From contig NZ_JASIRT010000012.1 of assembly GCF_030063475.1 (NCBI RefSeq), positions 1 through 64,000 on the forward strand: a stretch of DNA of 64,000 bases. Direction: 5' to 3'. Each line of letters starts with the position of its first letter. Position 1 is the first letter of the stretch. The notes below the pieces were generated by a model. The model saw nothing but the letters and a program-made list of their open reading frames with translations, was not told the origin of the DNA and did not search any database. Source of the DNA: Roseomonas sp. E05. GTDB lineage: Bacteria; Pseudomonadota; Alphaproteobacteria; Acetobacterales; Acetobacteraceae. The position numbers and the translations under genes were made by a program. Below are positions 32,595 to 40,710 of this stretch, piece after piece.

Positions 32595-33428
32595 CTAGGT
32601 GGCCAGTTCGCAGAGCTGCCGGACCGCTTCCGGCCGGCCCAGGATCACCGGGCGGCGCCATTGCCCGGCATCGCCATCCGGCGTCCCGGCGGTGAAGCGC
32701 GCGAAGGGTTTCCAGCCTTCCGGCCCAAGGGTGCGGATCTCGCCGCCGGTGGCGCGCACCAGCGCGAAGCCGCCGGCCACGTCCCAGGCGTTCGGCCGCT
32801 CGAAGCGCGCCACCTCCATCAGGCCGGCGGCGATGAAGGCGCATTCGATCGCGGCCGAGCCGGTCCGCCGCGCCTCCCAGGCCTGTGGCGAGCGTGGCGA
32901 GGCATCCACGAAGCCGCCCAGCCGCCGCCGCACCGAGGGGTTGAAGAGCGGCTGCACCGGCTCTTCCTCGAAGAACAGCCCGCCGCCGCGCACCGCGTGA
33001 TAGACGCCGGCGCGCAGCGCATGGCTGGCGGCGCACCAGACCGCCCCGGCGATCGGCTCGCCGTCCAGCAGCACGCCCACCGAGCCGGCGAAGAGCGGAA
33101 AGCCGTTGATGTAGTTGGCGGTGCCGTCCACCGGGTCCACCGCCCAGAGGAAGCGGCTGCCGCGCGCCGGGCGCTCGCCGGATTCCTCGCCGAGCACGTC
33201 ATGGTCCGGGAAATGCTCGGCCAGTCGGGCGCGGATCATCGCCTCCACCGCCTGGTCCACCTCGGAGACCGGGTCCTTCAGGCTCTCCCCGCCATGGCCG
33301 CCCGGCTTGTAGTGGACCTCTGGCGCGCGGCGGAGCCCGGCGGCCATCTCTCGCCCCGCCAGCCGGGCGAGGTCGAGCGCCATCGCCCCGATCCGCTCCA
33401 GGGTTTCCTGCGGCAGCGCATCGTTCAT
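32595..33428 (-). CDS. Inositol monophosphatase family protein
   Basis: A 277-residue Mg-dependent phosphatase of the IMPase/FBPase/CysQ fold. Metal-binding motifs are visible: LGEESGE (near 78-84), DPVDGTANYINGFP (about 95-108) and NAWDVAGGFALVRATGGEI near 215. The family acts on inositol-phosphate, fructose bisphosphate or PAP/PAPS. ATG 33428 overlaps the stop of the lipid-kinase gene as ATGA, so the two are translationally coupled, which suggests a shared role, perhaps in polyol-phosphate or lipid headgroup metabolism. The substrate cannot be told from motifs alone. Confidence 0.9.
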   Translation of the reverse strand: MNDALPQETLERIGAMALDLARLAGREMAAGLRRAPEVHYKPGGHGGESLKDPVSEVDQAVEAMIRARLAEHFPDHDVLGEESGERPARGSRFLWAVDPVDGTANYINGFPLFAGSVGVLLDGEPIAGAVWCAASHALRAGVYHAVRGGGLFFEEEPVQPLFNPSVRRRLGGFVDASPRSPQAWEARRTGSAAIECAFIAAGLMEVARFERPNAWDVAGGFALVRATGGEIRTLGPEGWKPFARFTAGTPDGDAGQWRRPVILGRPEAVRQLCELAT

Positions 33429-34309
33429 GGCGAACTCCTTTCTGCAAGGCCCATGGCGGGCGGAACCAGGACCTGCAACGCCTCCGCCTCGATCTCCATG
33501 GTCGCGGTGAAGGGCTGTTCCTGCGGGAGACTTTCGTCGTCCAGGCGGATCGGGCCACGCGGCCAGTCCACGCTGATCCGCCGGCCGCGCCAGCTCTCCG
33601 TCGGCGGCGGGCCGGCCTCGGGGGCGTCGAGCCAGGCCAGCATGGCCTCGCGGCGGTCGGGGGGCAGGCTGATGGCGTCCAGCCAGCCATCGCCGGGCTC
33701 TGCCTGCGGCGCCAGCGGCAGGTTGGGGCCGAACAGGCCGATGTTCATGACCTCCAGGAACAGCGTCTCCACCTCCCGCCCGGTGCCGTCGATGGTCAGG
33801 CAGGCGCGGAGCGGCTCCGCGGCGGAGAGAATGGCGCGGAAGGCGGCCCGGCCGGCCTCCACGCCCTTCAGCCCCTTGCGGTCGGCCCGCTCGACGGCGC
33901 GGGCGAAGGCGCCAAAGCCGGCCGCCTCGACGATGCGGCGCCGTCCCCACGGCCCTTCGGCATAGGCCAGGTTCAGGGGGCGGCGCGCAGCCATGCGCCA
34001 GCCGGCCGCGAAGGCTTCCGGCGACTCCCAGCTTCCCAGCGCGCGCGCGAGGTTGTTGGCTGTTCCGAGCGGCAGGATGGCCAGGGGCAGCCGGCGATTC
34101 TCCAGCCGCGTCGCGACCTTGCCCACCGTGCCGTCGCCGCCGGCGACGACCAGCAGCCCGGCGGCGGCTTCCAGCTCCTCGCGGAAGCTGTCGCCTCTGG
34201 TGTTGCAGGCGCGTGCCGTCAGCCCGGCACCCTGCAGCAGTGCCAGGAGCGCTTCCGGCGAATGCCCCTCATCCCCGGCGGAGGGATTGTGAAACAGTGT
34301 GGTTTCCAT
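33425..34309 (-). CDS. Diacylglycerol kinase-like (DAGK catalytic domain) lipid kinase
   Basis: A 294-residue protein of the DgkB/YegS family. It begins with FHNPSAGDEGHS, has the nucleotide-binding GGDGTVGKVATRL (near residue 57) and PLAILPLGTANNLARALG, and a C-terminal beta-rich half. It should phosphorylate a lipid or sphingoid base on the inner membrane. The start ATG lies at 34309, with a 103-bp gap to the divergent small gene at 34413. It is coupled to the downstream inositol-phosphatase gene. Confidence 0.9.
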   Translation of the reverse strand: METTLFHNPSAGDEGHSPEALLALLQGAGLTARACNTRGDSFREELEAAAGLLVVAGGDGTVGKVATRLENRRLPLAILPLGTANNLARALGSWESPEAFAAGWRMAARRPLNLAYAEGPWGRRRIVEAAGFGAFARAVERADRKGLKGVEAGRAAFRAILSAAEPLRACLTIDGTGREVETLFLEVMNIGLFGPNLPLAPQAEPGDGWLDAISLPPDRREAMLAWLDAPEAGPPPTESWRGRRISVDWPRGPIRLDDESLPQEQPFTATMEIEAEALQVLVPPAMGLAERSSP

Positions 34310-34412
34310 GCCGGCATGAACACCTGCCGGCGCCAGGCGTTCCCGGAATGCGGCGGCTGCATGATTCGCGAAGTGGCGGTTAAGAAACGCTTAACCGCAT
34401 GGCCTCACCATC

Positions 34413-34697
34413 ATGGCCGCAACTGACTTGAAATGGCATCCGGCCGTGGAACAAGACGTCTATCGTGAGCCTTCCGCCGAACTCAGCGCGGCACTTGCCG
34501 CCGCGGCGGCCCGCAACGCGCCGGAGGCCATTGAGTATGTCGCCTACTGGATTGCCGACCATGCCCGCATGGCGATCGAGGGCAGCGTGGAGCTGCTGCC
34601 GCAGGACCTGGCGCTGACGGCCGGCGTGCTGCTGGCGATCGCGCAGGAGATGCGCAACTCCAGGGTGGCGCCGCTGCGGCTGGTCGCCTCGCGCTGA
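34413..34697 (+). CDS. Small hypothetical protein
   Basis: A 94-residue, mainly helical acidic protein. I do not recognise the family. It has no signal peptide, no Cys pair and no DNA-binding motif; an Ala-rich helix (SAELSAALAAAAARNAPEAI) is followed by YVAYWIADHARMAIEGSVEL. The frame has normal codon bias and is followed by a good intrinsic terminator, both of which support a real gene. It is divergent from the lipid-kinase gene. Confidence 0.65.
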   Translation: MAATDLKWHPAVEQDVYREPSAELSAALAAAAARNAPEAIEYVAYWIADHARMAIEGSVELLPQDLALTAGVLLAIAQEMRNSRVAPLRLVASR

Positions 34698-34718
34698 ACG
34701 CCTGAGCCTCCGCGGAGG

Positions 34719-34748
34719 GGCCGGGGGAACTCCTCCCGGCCTTTTTTT
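34719..34748 (+). terminator. Intrinsic terminator between convergent genes
   Basis: A GGCCGGG...CCCGGCC hairpin (34719-34741) is followed at once by seven T. The downstream text CTTTTTTTCTTTCCGTCAG resembles the tail of the GAATTC paired palindromes, so it may be a diverged single arm. It ends the small gene at 34697 and faces the SDR stop. Confidence 0.75.
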
Positions 34749-34775
34749 CTTTCCGTCAGCCGGTCTGGCGGGCGA

Positions 34776-35543
34776 TCAGGCGCCGCCCCAGTTCATCATC
34801 AGGCCGCCATCCATCACCCAGGTCTGGCCGGTGACGTAGTCGCCCGTCTCGGCGGCGAGGAACAGCGCGAGCTGCGCGATTTCCTCCGGCTGGCCGGCTC
34901 GGTGCCAGGGAATGGCGGCGAAGGAGGATTCGCGTGCCTGCGGGTCATCGATCCGCTTCTGGGTCATCGGCGTCTGGATCATGCCGGGCGCGATGTTGTT
35001 GACGTTGATCTTGTCCTCCGCCAGCTCCCGCGCCAGGCTGCGGGTGAGCGAGCCGACCGCAGCCTTGGCCATGCCGTAGGGGGCGCTGTCCGGCGTGGGC
35101 AGGAACTGCGCCACCGAGCTGATGTTGACGATGCGCCCGCGGCCGCCATGCTGCCGGCGCAGCCGGATGAAGGCGCGGCAACAGAACAGCGGCCCCTTCA
35201 TGTCGGTGCGCAGGACGCGCTCCAGTACGTCGTCGTCCATCTCGGCGACGGGCATGTCATGCATTCCGGTGCCGGCATTGTTCACCAGCAGCTCGGGCGC
35301 GCCGAGTTCCGCCGCCGCCCTGAACAGCGCCTCCACCGAGGCGGGATCGCCGACGTCGCATTGCGCGACCACCGCGCGCCGGCCGGCAGCCCGCACGCGG
35401 CGCGCGGTTTCCTCGCCGCCTTCCCGGTCCTGGAAGTAGCTGAGGCAGACATCCGCGCCCTGCTGCGCGAAAGCCTCCGCGATGGCGCGGCCGATGCCGG
35501 AATCCGCACCGGTGATGATGGCGAGCTTGCCCTGCAGTCTCAT
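34776..35543 (-). CDS. SDR-family oxidoreductase
   Basis: A 255-residue classical SDR, the glucose-1-dehydrogenase/3-oxoacyl-ACP reductase type. Motifs: TGADSGIG (cofactor), NNAGTG, catalytic Ser in NISSVAQF, Tyr-Lys in APYGMAKAAV, and the C-terminal DYVTGQTWVMDGGLMMNWG. The final GGA is normal. It uses NAD(P) to oxidise a sugar or hydroxy compound in the cytoplasm. Glucokinase and PfkB genes are close by but on the far side of a small gene, so a role in sugar metabolism is only suggested by context. Confidence 0.9.
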   Translation of the reverse strand: MRLQGKLAIITGADSGIGRAIAEAFAQQGADVCLSYFQDREGGEETARRVRAAGRRAVVAQCDVGDPASVEALFRAAAELGAPELLVNNAGTGMHDMPVAEMDDDVLERVLRTDMKGPLFCCRAFIRLRRQHGGRGRIVNISSVAQFLPTPDSAPYGMAKAAVGSLTRSLARELAEDKINVNNIAPGMIQTPMTQKRIDDPQARESSFAAIPWHRAGQPEEIAQLALFLAAETGDYVTGQTWVMDGGLMMNWGGA

Positions 35544-35639
35544 GCGATTCTCCTGCCTTTGCGGATCAACCGGCGGGCAGGGCGGCGGTCGCGCCGGCGC
35601 GGGTCACATCCCCCGGCGCCGGCCGTGCCGCGGGGAGGG

Positions 35640-35804
35640 CTAGCGGCGTTCCCAGTCGCTCTCGTCCTCCTGGCTGGGCAGGTCGGTCACCGCCTCCGAG
35701 ACGACCACCGAGAGCAACTGGTCGGGCGTGGTGCCCAACTCGCTCGCCCGGCGCTCGATCTCCTCGGCAAGACTCTCCGGCAGCTCGATCCTCATCTCCG
35801 TCAT
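35640..35804 (-). CDS. Small ribbon-helix-helix-like protein
   Basis: A 54-residue protein whose first 35 residues (MTEMRIELPESLAEEIERRA, SELGTTPDQLLSVVVSEAV) resemble the ribbon-helix-helix fold of CopG/MetJ-type regulators: a short strand then two helices. Its tail is acidic (PSQEDESDWERR). No toxin gene is beside it, so it is not clearly half of a toxin-antitoxin pair. An upstream in-frame ATG at 35879 is less likely. A DNA-binding role is inferred from fold only. Confidence 0.6.
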   Translation of the reverse strand: MTEMRIELPESLAEEIERRASELGTTPDQLLSVVVSEAVTDLPSQEDESDWERR

Positions 35805-35904
35805 CGTGTTCACCCTGGTCCCCGGTTGCACCGGAACAAGAACGTCCGGCGCGGCCGCCGGATGCGCACCCGTCGGCAATCTGGGGCGGGCGCGTCGTTG
35901 CGCC

Positions 35905-36855
35905 TCAGCCGGTCATCAGGCGCGGACGATAGGCGGCGGCACCCAGCAGCCCGGTATGCGGCCGCAGGACCTGCACCACCGGCACCGCCTCCAGCAGGCC
36001 GGCGAAGCGCCCCTTGGCGTGGAAGGCCGTCAGCAGCGCCTCCTGGTCCAGCAGCGGCCCGAGGCCCCGGCAGAGCCCGCCCGTGATGTAGACCCCGCCC
36101 CCGGTGAGCAGCGTCAGCGCCAGATTGCCGGCCGTGGCGCCCAGGATGGCGGAGAACAGCCGCACCGCCTCGGCGCAGATGGGGCAGGCGCCCGAAGCGG
36201 CCCGCTGCGACACGTCCGCCGGGCTTTCCACCGGGACCGCCGCCCCGCGGATCTCGCCCAGGATGCGGGTGAGCTGCAACAGGCCGGGCCCCGAGAGCAG
36301 CCGCTCCGTGGAGACATGCCCGCCATGAAGCGGCCGCAGCCGCTGCAGGATTTCGGCCTGCAGCGCATCCTGCGGCGCGAAGGAGGCGTGGCCGCCCTCG
36401 CTGGGCAGGATATGGGCTGCGCCGCCTTCCCGCAGCACGAAGGCGACGCCCAGCCCGGTGCCCGGGCCGAGCACCACCTGCGGCCGCTCCGCCTGCGGCT
36501 GCCCCGGCTTGAGCACCCGCAGGTCCTCCGGCGTCATCAGGCTGATGGCGGCGGCCTGGGCGACGAAGTCATTGATCACCGTCAGCCGCTCCAGGTCCAG
36601 CGCCTGCTGCGCCGCACGGATCGAGAAGTGCCAGGTATTGTTGGTGAAGGTGACGGTGTCGCCGCGCACCGGCGTGGCAACGGCGAAGACCGCCTCCTCC
36701 ACCGTGCGGCCGGCCAGATAGGCGCGCGCGGCCTCCACCACGCCGGGATGGTCGGCCACCGCGAGCTTGCGCTCCTCCTGCGGCGGCCCGCCCGCCTCGC
36801 TCAGCGCGAAGCGGGCATTGGTGCCGCCGAGATCCGCCAGCAGCCGCCGGGTCAC
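35905..36855 (-). CDS. glk: Glucokinase
   Basis: A 316-residue Glk-type hexokinase (the non-ROK bacterial family). The ATP-binding phosphate-1 motif LLADLGGTNARFAL is at the N-terminus; VINDFVAQAAAI contains the catalytic Asp, VVLGPGTGLGVAFV is phosphate-2, and LPSEGGHASFAP holds the sugar-contact Glu/His. It makes glucose 6-phosphate. ATG 36855 overlaps the pfkB stop as ATGA. In acetic-acid-type bacteria the fate would normally be the Entner-Doudoroff or pentose route, so the coupling to pfkB is notable. Confidence 0.93.
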   Translation of the reverse strand: MTRRLLADLGGTNARFALSEAGGPPQEERKLAVADHPGVVEAARAYLAGRTVEEAVFAVATPVRGDTVTFTNNTWHFSIRAAQQALDLERLTVINDFVAQAAAISLMTPEDLRVLKPGQPQAERPQVVLGPGTGLGVAFVLREGGAAHILPSEGGHASFAPQDALQAEILQRLRPLHGGHVSTERLLSGPGLLQLTRILGEIRGAAVPVESPADVSQRAASGACPICAEAVRLFSAILGATAGNLALTLLTGGGVYITGGLCRGLGPLLDQEALLTAFHAKGRFAGLLEAVPVVQVLRPHTGLLGAAAYRPRLMTG

Positions 36856-37808
36856 GGCAGGGCCCCGGCCATCTGCGGCACCGAGGTGATGCGGGCGCGC
36901 AGGGCGCCCACCTCCGCCCGCGTCGGATGCGCCGTGCCCGCATTGGAGACCGCCGCCGCGCCGGCCGCGACCCCCCAGGCGAAGGCGTCGGTCGGCGTGT
37001 CGCCGCGCGCCAGGGCGAGGGTCATGGCGGCGAGGAAGCTGTCCCCGGCGCCGACCGCGCCGCGCACCACCACGTCGAGCGCCGGCAGGCGCAGCGTGCC
37101 CTCAGCCGTGGCGAGCAAGGCGCCGTCGCCGCCCAGCGTCACCGCCACCATCCGCGCGCCGCCCGCGCGGACCACGTCCATCGCCGCCGCCTCCAGCGCC
37201 GCCGGCTCGCGCAGCGGGCGGCCCATCAGCGCCTCGAACTCGCCAAGGCTCGGCTTGATCAGCTCCAGCCCGCCCTGCCGCAGCGCCAGCTTCAGCCCCT
37301 CGCCGGAGGTGTCGAGCACGCAGCGCAGCCCCTGCCGGGAGGCCTGTGCCGCCAGCCGGGCGTAGAAGTCGGACGGCACGCCGGGCGGCAGGCTGCCGCT
37401 GGCGACCAGCCAGCCCTCGCGCAGCTCGGCGGCGGCAGCGAGGGCGGCTTCCCATTCCGGCGCGGAGACGGTCGGCCCCTCGGCGACGAAGCGGTATTCC
37501 AGCCCCGTCTTGCGCTCCAGCACCGTGTGGCTGATGCGGGTGCGCCCGGCGATCGGGATGGTGCGATGCGGCACCCCGCCTTCCTCCAGCAGCTCCTCCA
37601 GGAACCGCCCGGTGACGCCGCCGGCCAGGATGATGGCCTGCGTCTCGCCGCCCAGTTCCCGCACCACGCGCGCCACGTTGACGCCGCCGCCGCCGGGGTC
37701 CTGCCGCTCGCCGTGCGTGCGGATCTTGCGCACGGGATGCACCGTCTCCGCCTCGCTGGCGAGATCGATGGTGGGGTTCAAGGTCAGGGTCGCTACGAAT
37801 GAGGACAT
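36852..37808 (-). CDS. pfkB: 6-phosphofructokinase II-like sugar kinase (PfkB family)
   Basis: A 318-residue ribokinase-fold kinase. It matches E. coli Pfk-2 along its whole length: LTLNPTIDLASEAE at the start, PGGGGVNVARVVRELGG, VASGSLPPGVPSDFYARLA, and the catalytic GAVGAGDSFLAAMTLALA. The likely reaction is fructose 6-phosphate to fructose 1,6-bisphosphate; 1-phosphofructokinase or tagatose-6-phosphate kinase are alternatives. The first ATG that gives this start is 37808. It is the first gene of a two-gene operon with glk. Confidence 0.87.
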   Translation of the reverse strand: MSSFVATLTLNPTIDLASEAETVHPVRKIRTHGERQDPGGGGVNVARVVRELGGETQAIILAGGVTGRFLEELLEEGGVPHRTIPIAGRTRISHTVLERKTGLEYRFVAEGPTVSAPEWEAALAAAAELREGWLVASGSLPPGVPSDFYARLAAQASRQGLRCVLDTSGEGLKLALRQGGLELIKPSLGEFEALMGRPLREPAALEAAAMDVVRAGGARMVAVTLGGDGALLATAEGTLRLPALDVVVRGAVGAGDSFLAAMTLALARGDTPTDAFAWGVAAGAAAVSNAGTAHPTRAEVGALRARITSVPQMAGALP

Positions 37809-38040
37809 CGTGCCGGCACTCCTTGCTGGCCCCGACATATGGCGCGGGACGCGGGGCATGTCATGCCATGCGGTGGCGGAAGCCTGGCGGATTGCTCCGC
37901 CGCCCCGTCACCCCATCTTTACGAAGCCCTGGCCGCGCGCGGATATTGATGCGGTTCAGGCAAGCTTGTGAGGAAGATCCGTTGCGAAACCGCGTCTGCC
38001 CATCCGTTTCGGTTCCGGCCATCGGCTGCCGGTGCGCACG

Positions 38041-38874
38041 ATGACGGGCACACGGCGCTTCGCGGGCGTGCTCCAGCCCTGGACCGATATCTGGTCCCGC
38101 TCGGGCTGGCGCGTGCAGACGCATTGCAAGACCGGCCTGGGGCGGGCGGTGGACCCCTTCGGCGGCGTTGCCATGACCGGCCCGGCCGAGGCCTGTGTGG
38201 CGCATGCGGCGCGGCGTGCCCGTCCCGCCCGCTGCCGCCGCGCGGTGGTGGTGCTGCATGGCCTCGGCCACCATCCCGGCGGCATGGCGCGGATGGCGGT
38301 GGCGCTGGCCGATTCCGGCTGGGCGGTGGCGAATATCGGCTATGCCAGCCTGCGGCAGTCACTGGAGCATCATGCGCGGGCGGCTAGCCGCGTCGCCGCC
38401 GCGCTGGCTGAGGATGGCGCCGCCGAGATCGCCTTTGTCGGGCACAGCCTGGGCGGGCTGGTGGCGCGGGCCGCCATGGCGCGGGCGGCGGAGGATGGCT
38501 GGCGGCCTGGCCGGCTGGTGCTGATCGGTTCGCCGGCGCGGGGAGCGAGCATTGCCGAGGTTGCCGCGCGGGTGGCCGCCTACCGGGCGCTGACGGGCAG
38601 CTGCGGCCAGACGGTGACGCCTGCCGGCGCCGCCTCGGTGCCATTGCCGGACTGCCGGGGCATGGCGGTGATTGCCGGCGGCACCGGCGGGCGCGGCTTC
38701 AACCCGCTGCTGCCGGGCGACAATGACGGCATCGTGACAGTCGAGGAAACCCGCCTGCCCGGCTGGGAGGACGCCTTCACCCGTGTGCGTGCCCTGCACA
38801 CGCCGCTGGCGGCCAGCCCGGGCGCCGTCATTTCGGCGCTGAGCTTTCTCGAAAGCGGCCGGATGGCGGCCTGA
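38041..38874 (+). CDS. Lipase/esterase-like alpha/beta hydrolase
   Basis: A 277-residue hydrolase. VVVLHGLGHHPGGMARMAVA is the oxyanion-region HG motif, and the nucleophile elbow is FVGHSLGGLVARAAM (Ser near residue 135). The catalytic Asp/His could be in NDGIVTVEE and ALHTPLAA (DG and H). The family (PGAP1-like/lipase class) often cleaves esters; a GTG three codons upstream is an alternative start. No signal peptide is evident, although the N-terminus is basic. It is divergent from pfkB and converges with the amidase. Confidence 0.82.
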   Translation: MTGTRRFAGVLQPWTDIWSRSGWRVQTHCKTGLGRAVDPFGGVAMTGPAEACVAHAARRARPARCRRAVVVLHGLGHHPGGMARMAVALADSGWAVANIGYASLRQSLEHHARAASRVAAALAEDGAAEIAFVGHSLGGLVARAAMARAAEDGWRPGRLVLIGSPARGASIAEVAARVAAYRALTGSCGQTVTPAGAASVPLPDCRGMAVIAGGTGGRGFNPLLPGDNDGIVTVEETRLPGWEDAFTRVRALHTPLAASPGAVISALSFLESGRMAA

Positions 38875-38888
38875 GGCGACGCATCAAG

Positions 38889-39000
38889 GCCGGAGGAATT
38901 CATTCCCCTCAGCTTTGCCTTGAGTTCCCGGCGCCTGCGGCCTGCGCAGGTCAAAACCGATCAAAAGAAGATGGGGGTTCGGGGGAATTCCTTCCCCCGA
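38889..39000. repeat. Two-armed paired palindrome, left arm degenerate
   Basis: The left arm (GGCCGGAGGAATTCATTCC, CCTCAG) keeps the GAATTC core with a broken stem. The right arm is intact: CAAAAGAAGATGGGGG and the hairpin TCGGGGGAA, TTCC, TTCCCCCGA (38979-39000). It separates the convergent hydrolase and amidase genes. The decay of one arm shows how copies diverge. Confidence 0.65.
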
Positions 39001-39010
39001 CCTTTTCCCC

Positions 39011-40423
39011 TCACCCCAGGGCTTCCAGCGCCAGCGGCGGATGCCGCGGCAGGCCGGCGGCGCGTTCCCAGGCGGCGGCCGCACGCAGCAGGGTTCGCTC
39101 CTCGAAGGGGCGGGCCACCAGCTGCAGCGAGAGCGGCAGGCCGGCGGAGGAGAGCCCCGCCATCATCCCCACCGCCGGATGCCCGGTGACGTTGAACGGC
39201 GCCCGCGCGTGCAGCGGATAGGTGCGGGCGACCTCCGCCGCATCCTCGATGCGGGCTGGCGTCACCACCGAGCTGGCGCAGAGCAGCACGTCCACCTCGC
39301 GGAAGGCATCGTCCACCGCCGCTGTCAGCAGGCGGCGCAGGCGCATGGCCTGCATCAGGTCCTCGGCCGAGAGGAAGGCGCCGGTAAGCAGGGCGGCCCG
39401 GGTCAGCCCGGCATAGTCGCCGGGCCGGCGACGCAGCCAGTCCCCGTGGATGGCAAAGGCCTCGGCGGTCAGGATGACGCGGTTGACGGCGGCGAAGCGC
39501 TCATGCGGGGGCAGGGTCACGTCGCGCAGCGTGGCGCCCTGGCGGACGAACTCGGCCGCGGCGGCCTCCAGCGCGCTGGCAACCTCAGGATCGGCGGGGA
39601 GGTCCGCTTCGTGGAAATGCCGCACGAAGCCGATGCGCAGCCCCGCCACGCCGCGCGCCAGGTCGGCCGCCGGATCGGTCCAGCCGGGCGCGGCGGCGCT
39701 GCCGGGATCGGCGGGGTCGTGCCCGGCCAGGGCGCGGGTCAGCAGCGCCACGTCCTCTACGCTGCGTGCCATCGGCCCGACATGGTCGAGCGTCCAGGAA
39801 AGCGGAAAGACGCCGGTGCGCGGCAGCAGCCCATAGGTCGGCTTCAGCCCGACCAGCCCGGCGGCGCTGGCGGGGTTGCGGACGGAGCCGCCGGTGTCGC
39901 TGCCGAGCGCCAGCGGGAAGAACCCGGCCGCCAGCCCGGCGCCGGAGCCGGAGGAGGAACCGCCGGGATGATGGGCCAGGTTCCAGGGGTTGCGCGCCGG
40001 CGGGAAGGGCAGGTCGAAGCAGGGGCCGCCGACGGCGAACTCGTGTGTGGAGAGCTTGCCCAGCAGGATGGCGCCGGCACCCCGCAGCCGCGCCACCACT
40101 GTGGCATCCCGCGCCGCCACATGGTCCAGCCGCAGCTTCGAATGGCAGGTGGTGGGCTGGCCGGCGACGTCGATGATGTCCTTCAGCCCGACCGGTACGC
40201 CATGCAGCGGCGAACGCGGGCCGGCCGCCGCGATTTCCCGCGCCGCCTCCGCCGCCGCGGCGCGCGCGCCCTTCACGTCCAGGCGAATGAAGGCATGCAC
40301 CCGCCCCTCCTGCGCCGCGATGCGGGCCAGCAGCGCCTCCACCACCTCCACCGGGGATACGGCGCGGGCGGCATAGGCGCGGTGCAGTTCCGCCGCGCCC
40401 AGCAGGTGCAGCGGGCGGCTCAC
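39011..40423 (-). CDS. AtzE-like amidase
   Basis: A 470-residue amidase-signature enzyme. The Ser-cisSer-Lys triad is visible: Lys in VGLKDIIDVAG (about residue 80) and the Ser pair in HPGGSSSGSGAGLAAG and GSDTGGSVRNPASAAG. A small AtzG-like gene lies immediately upstream with a GTGA overlap, so this is most likely the catalytic partner of an AtzE-AtzG-type complex (as with GatA-GatC). AtzE hydrolyses 1-carboxybiuret; the substrate here may be another amide or ureide. The start is GTG at 40423. The RutA-like gene upstream suggests work in uracil or other N-heterocycle nitrogen use. Confidence 0.87.
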   Translation of the reverse strand: MSRPLHLLGAAELHRAYAARAVSPVEVVEALLARIAAQEGRVHAFIRLDVKGARAAAAEAAREIAAAGPRSPLHGVPVGLKDIIDVAGQPTTCHSKLRLDHVAARDATVVARLRGAGAILLGKLSTHEFAVGGPCFDLPFPPARNPWNLAHHPGGSSSGSGAGLAAGFFPLALGSDTGGSVRNPASAAGLVGLKPTYGLLPRTGVFPLSWTLDHVGPMARSVEDVALLTRALAGHDPADPGSAAAPGWTDPAADLARGVAGLRIGFVRHFHEADLPADPEVASALEAAAAEFVRQGATLRDVTLPPHERFAAVNRVILTAEAFAIHGDWLRRRPGDYAGLTRAALLTGAFLSAEDLMQAMRLRRLLTAAVDDAFREVDVLLCASSVVTPARIEDAAEVARTYPLHARAPFNVTGHPAVGMMAGLSSAGLPLSLQLVARPFEERTLLRAAAAWERAAGLPRHPPLALEALG

Positions 40424-40614
40424 CGGGCCCCCTCGATGCGCTGCGCCGGCGCGGGCTCCGCCTCCGGCGGCAGCGCATCGGCCAGGGCGGCGCGCAGGGC
40501 GAAGGCGCGCCGCGCCGCCGCCAGCAGCGCCGCCTCATGGTCCCGCAGCGCGATCTCCAGGCCCATCTGGCGTGCCAGCAACCGGATCAGCGTCTCTTCC
40601 TCGGCGGCGGTCAT
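40420..40614 (-). CDS. AtzG-like (DUF4089) small subunit
   Basis: A 64-residue helical protein. The layout (MTAAEEETLIRLLARQMGLE, then an Ala/Arg-rich helix, then ALPPEAEPAP) matches DUF4089/AtzG, which acts as a GatC-like partner that stabilises the AtzE amidase. The position just before an amidase gene, with a GTGA overlap, is diagnostic. ATG 40614 is chosen; an upstream in-frame ATG has no homology. Confidence 0.75.
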   Translation of the reverse strand: MTAAEEETLIRLLARQMGLEIALRDHEAALLAAARRAFALRAALADALPPEAEPAPAQRIEGAR

Positions 40615-40650
40615 GGCAGGACTCTCCTCCCTTGCGGTCCGACTGGCCTT

Positions 40651-40702
40651 GAGGGGCGCCGCCCCTCCCAAGCTCTCCCCGCCGGGAACCTGAGGTTCCC
40701 GG
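40651..40702. terminator. Two adjacent hairpins upstream of the AtzG-like gene
   Basis: GAGGGGC-GCC-GCCCCTC (40651-40667) is followed by a perfect CCGGGAACC-TGA-GGTTCCCGG (40682-40702). It is in the gap between the RutA-like stop (40711) and the AtzG-like start, so it may stop or dampen transcription from rutA into the amidase pair. It resembles the hairpin pair at 32012-32066. Confidence 0.5.
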
Positions 40703-40710
40703 ACCTCCCT

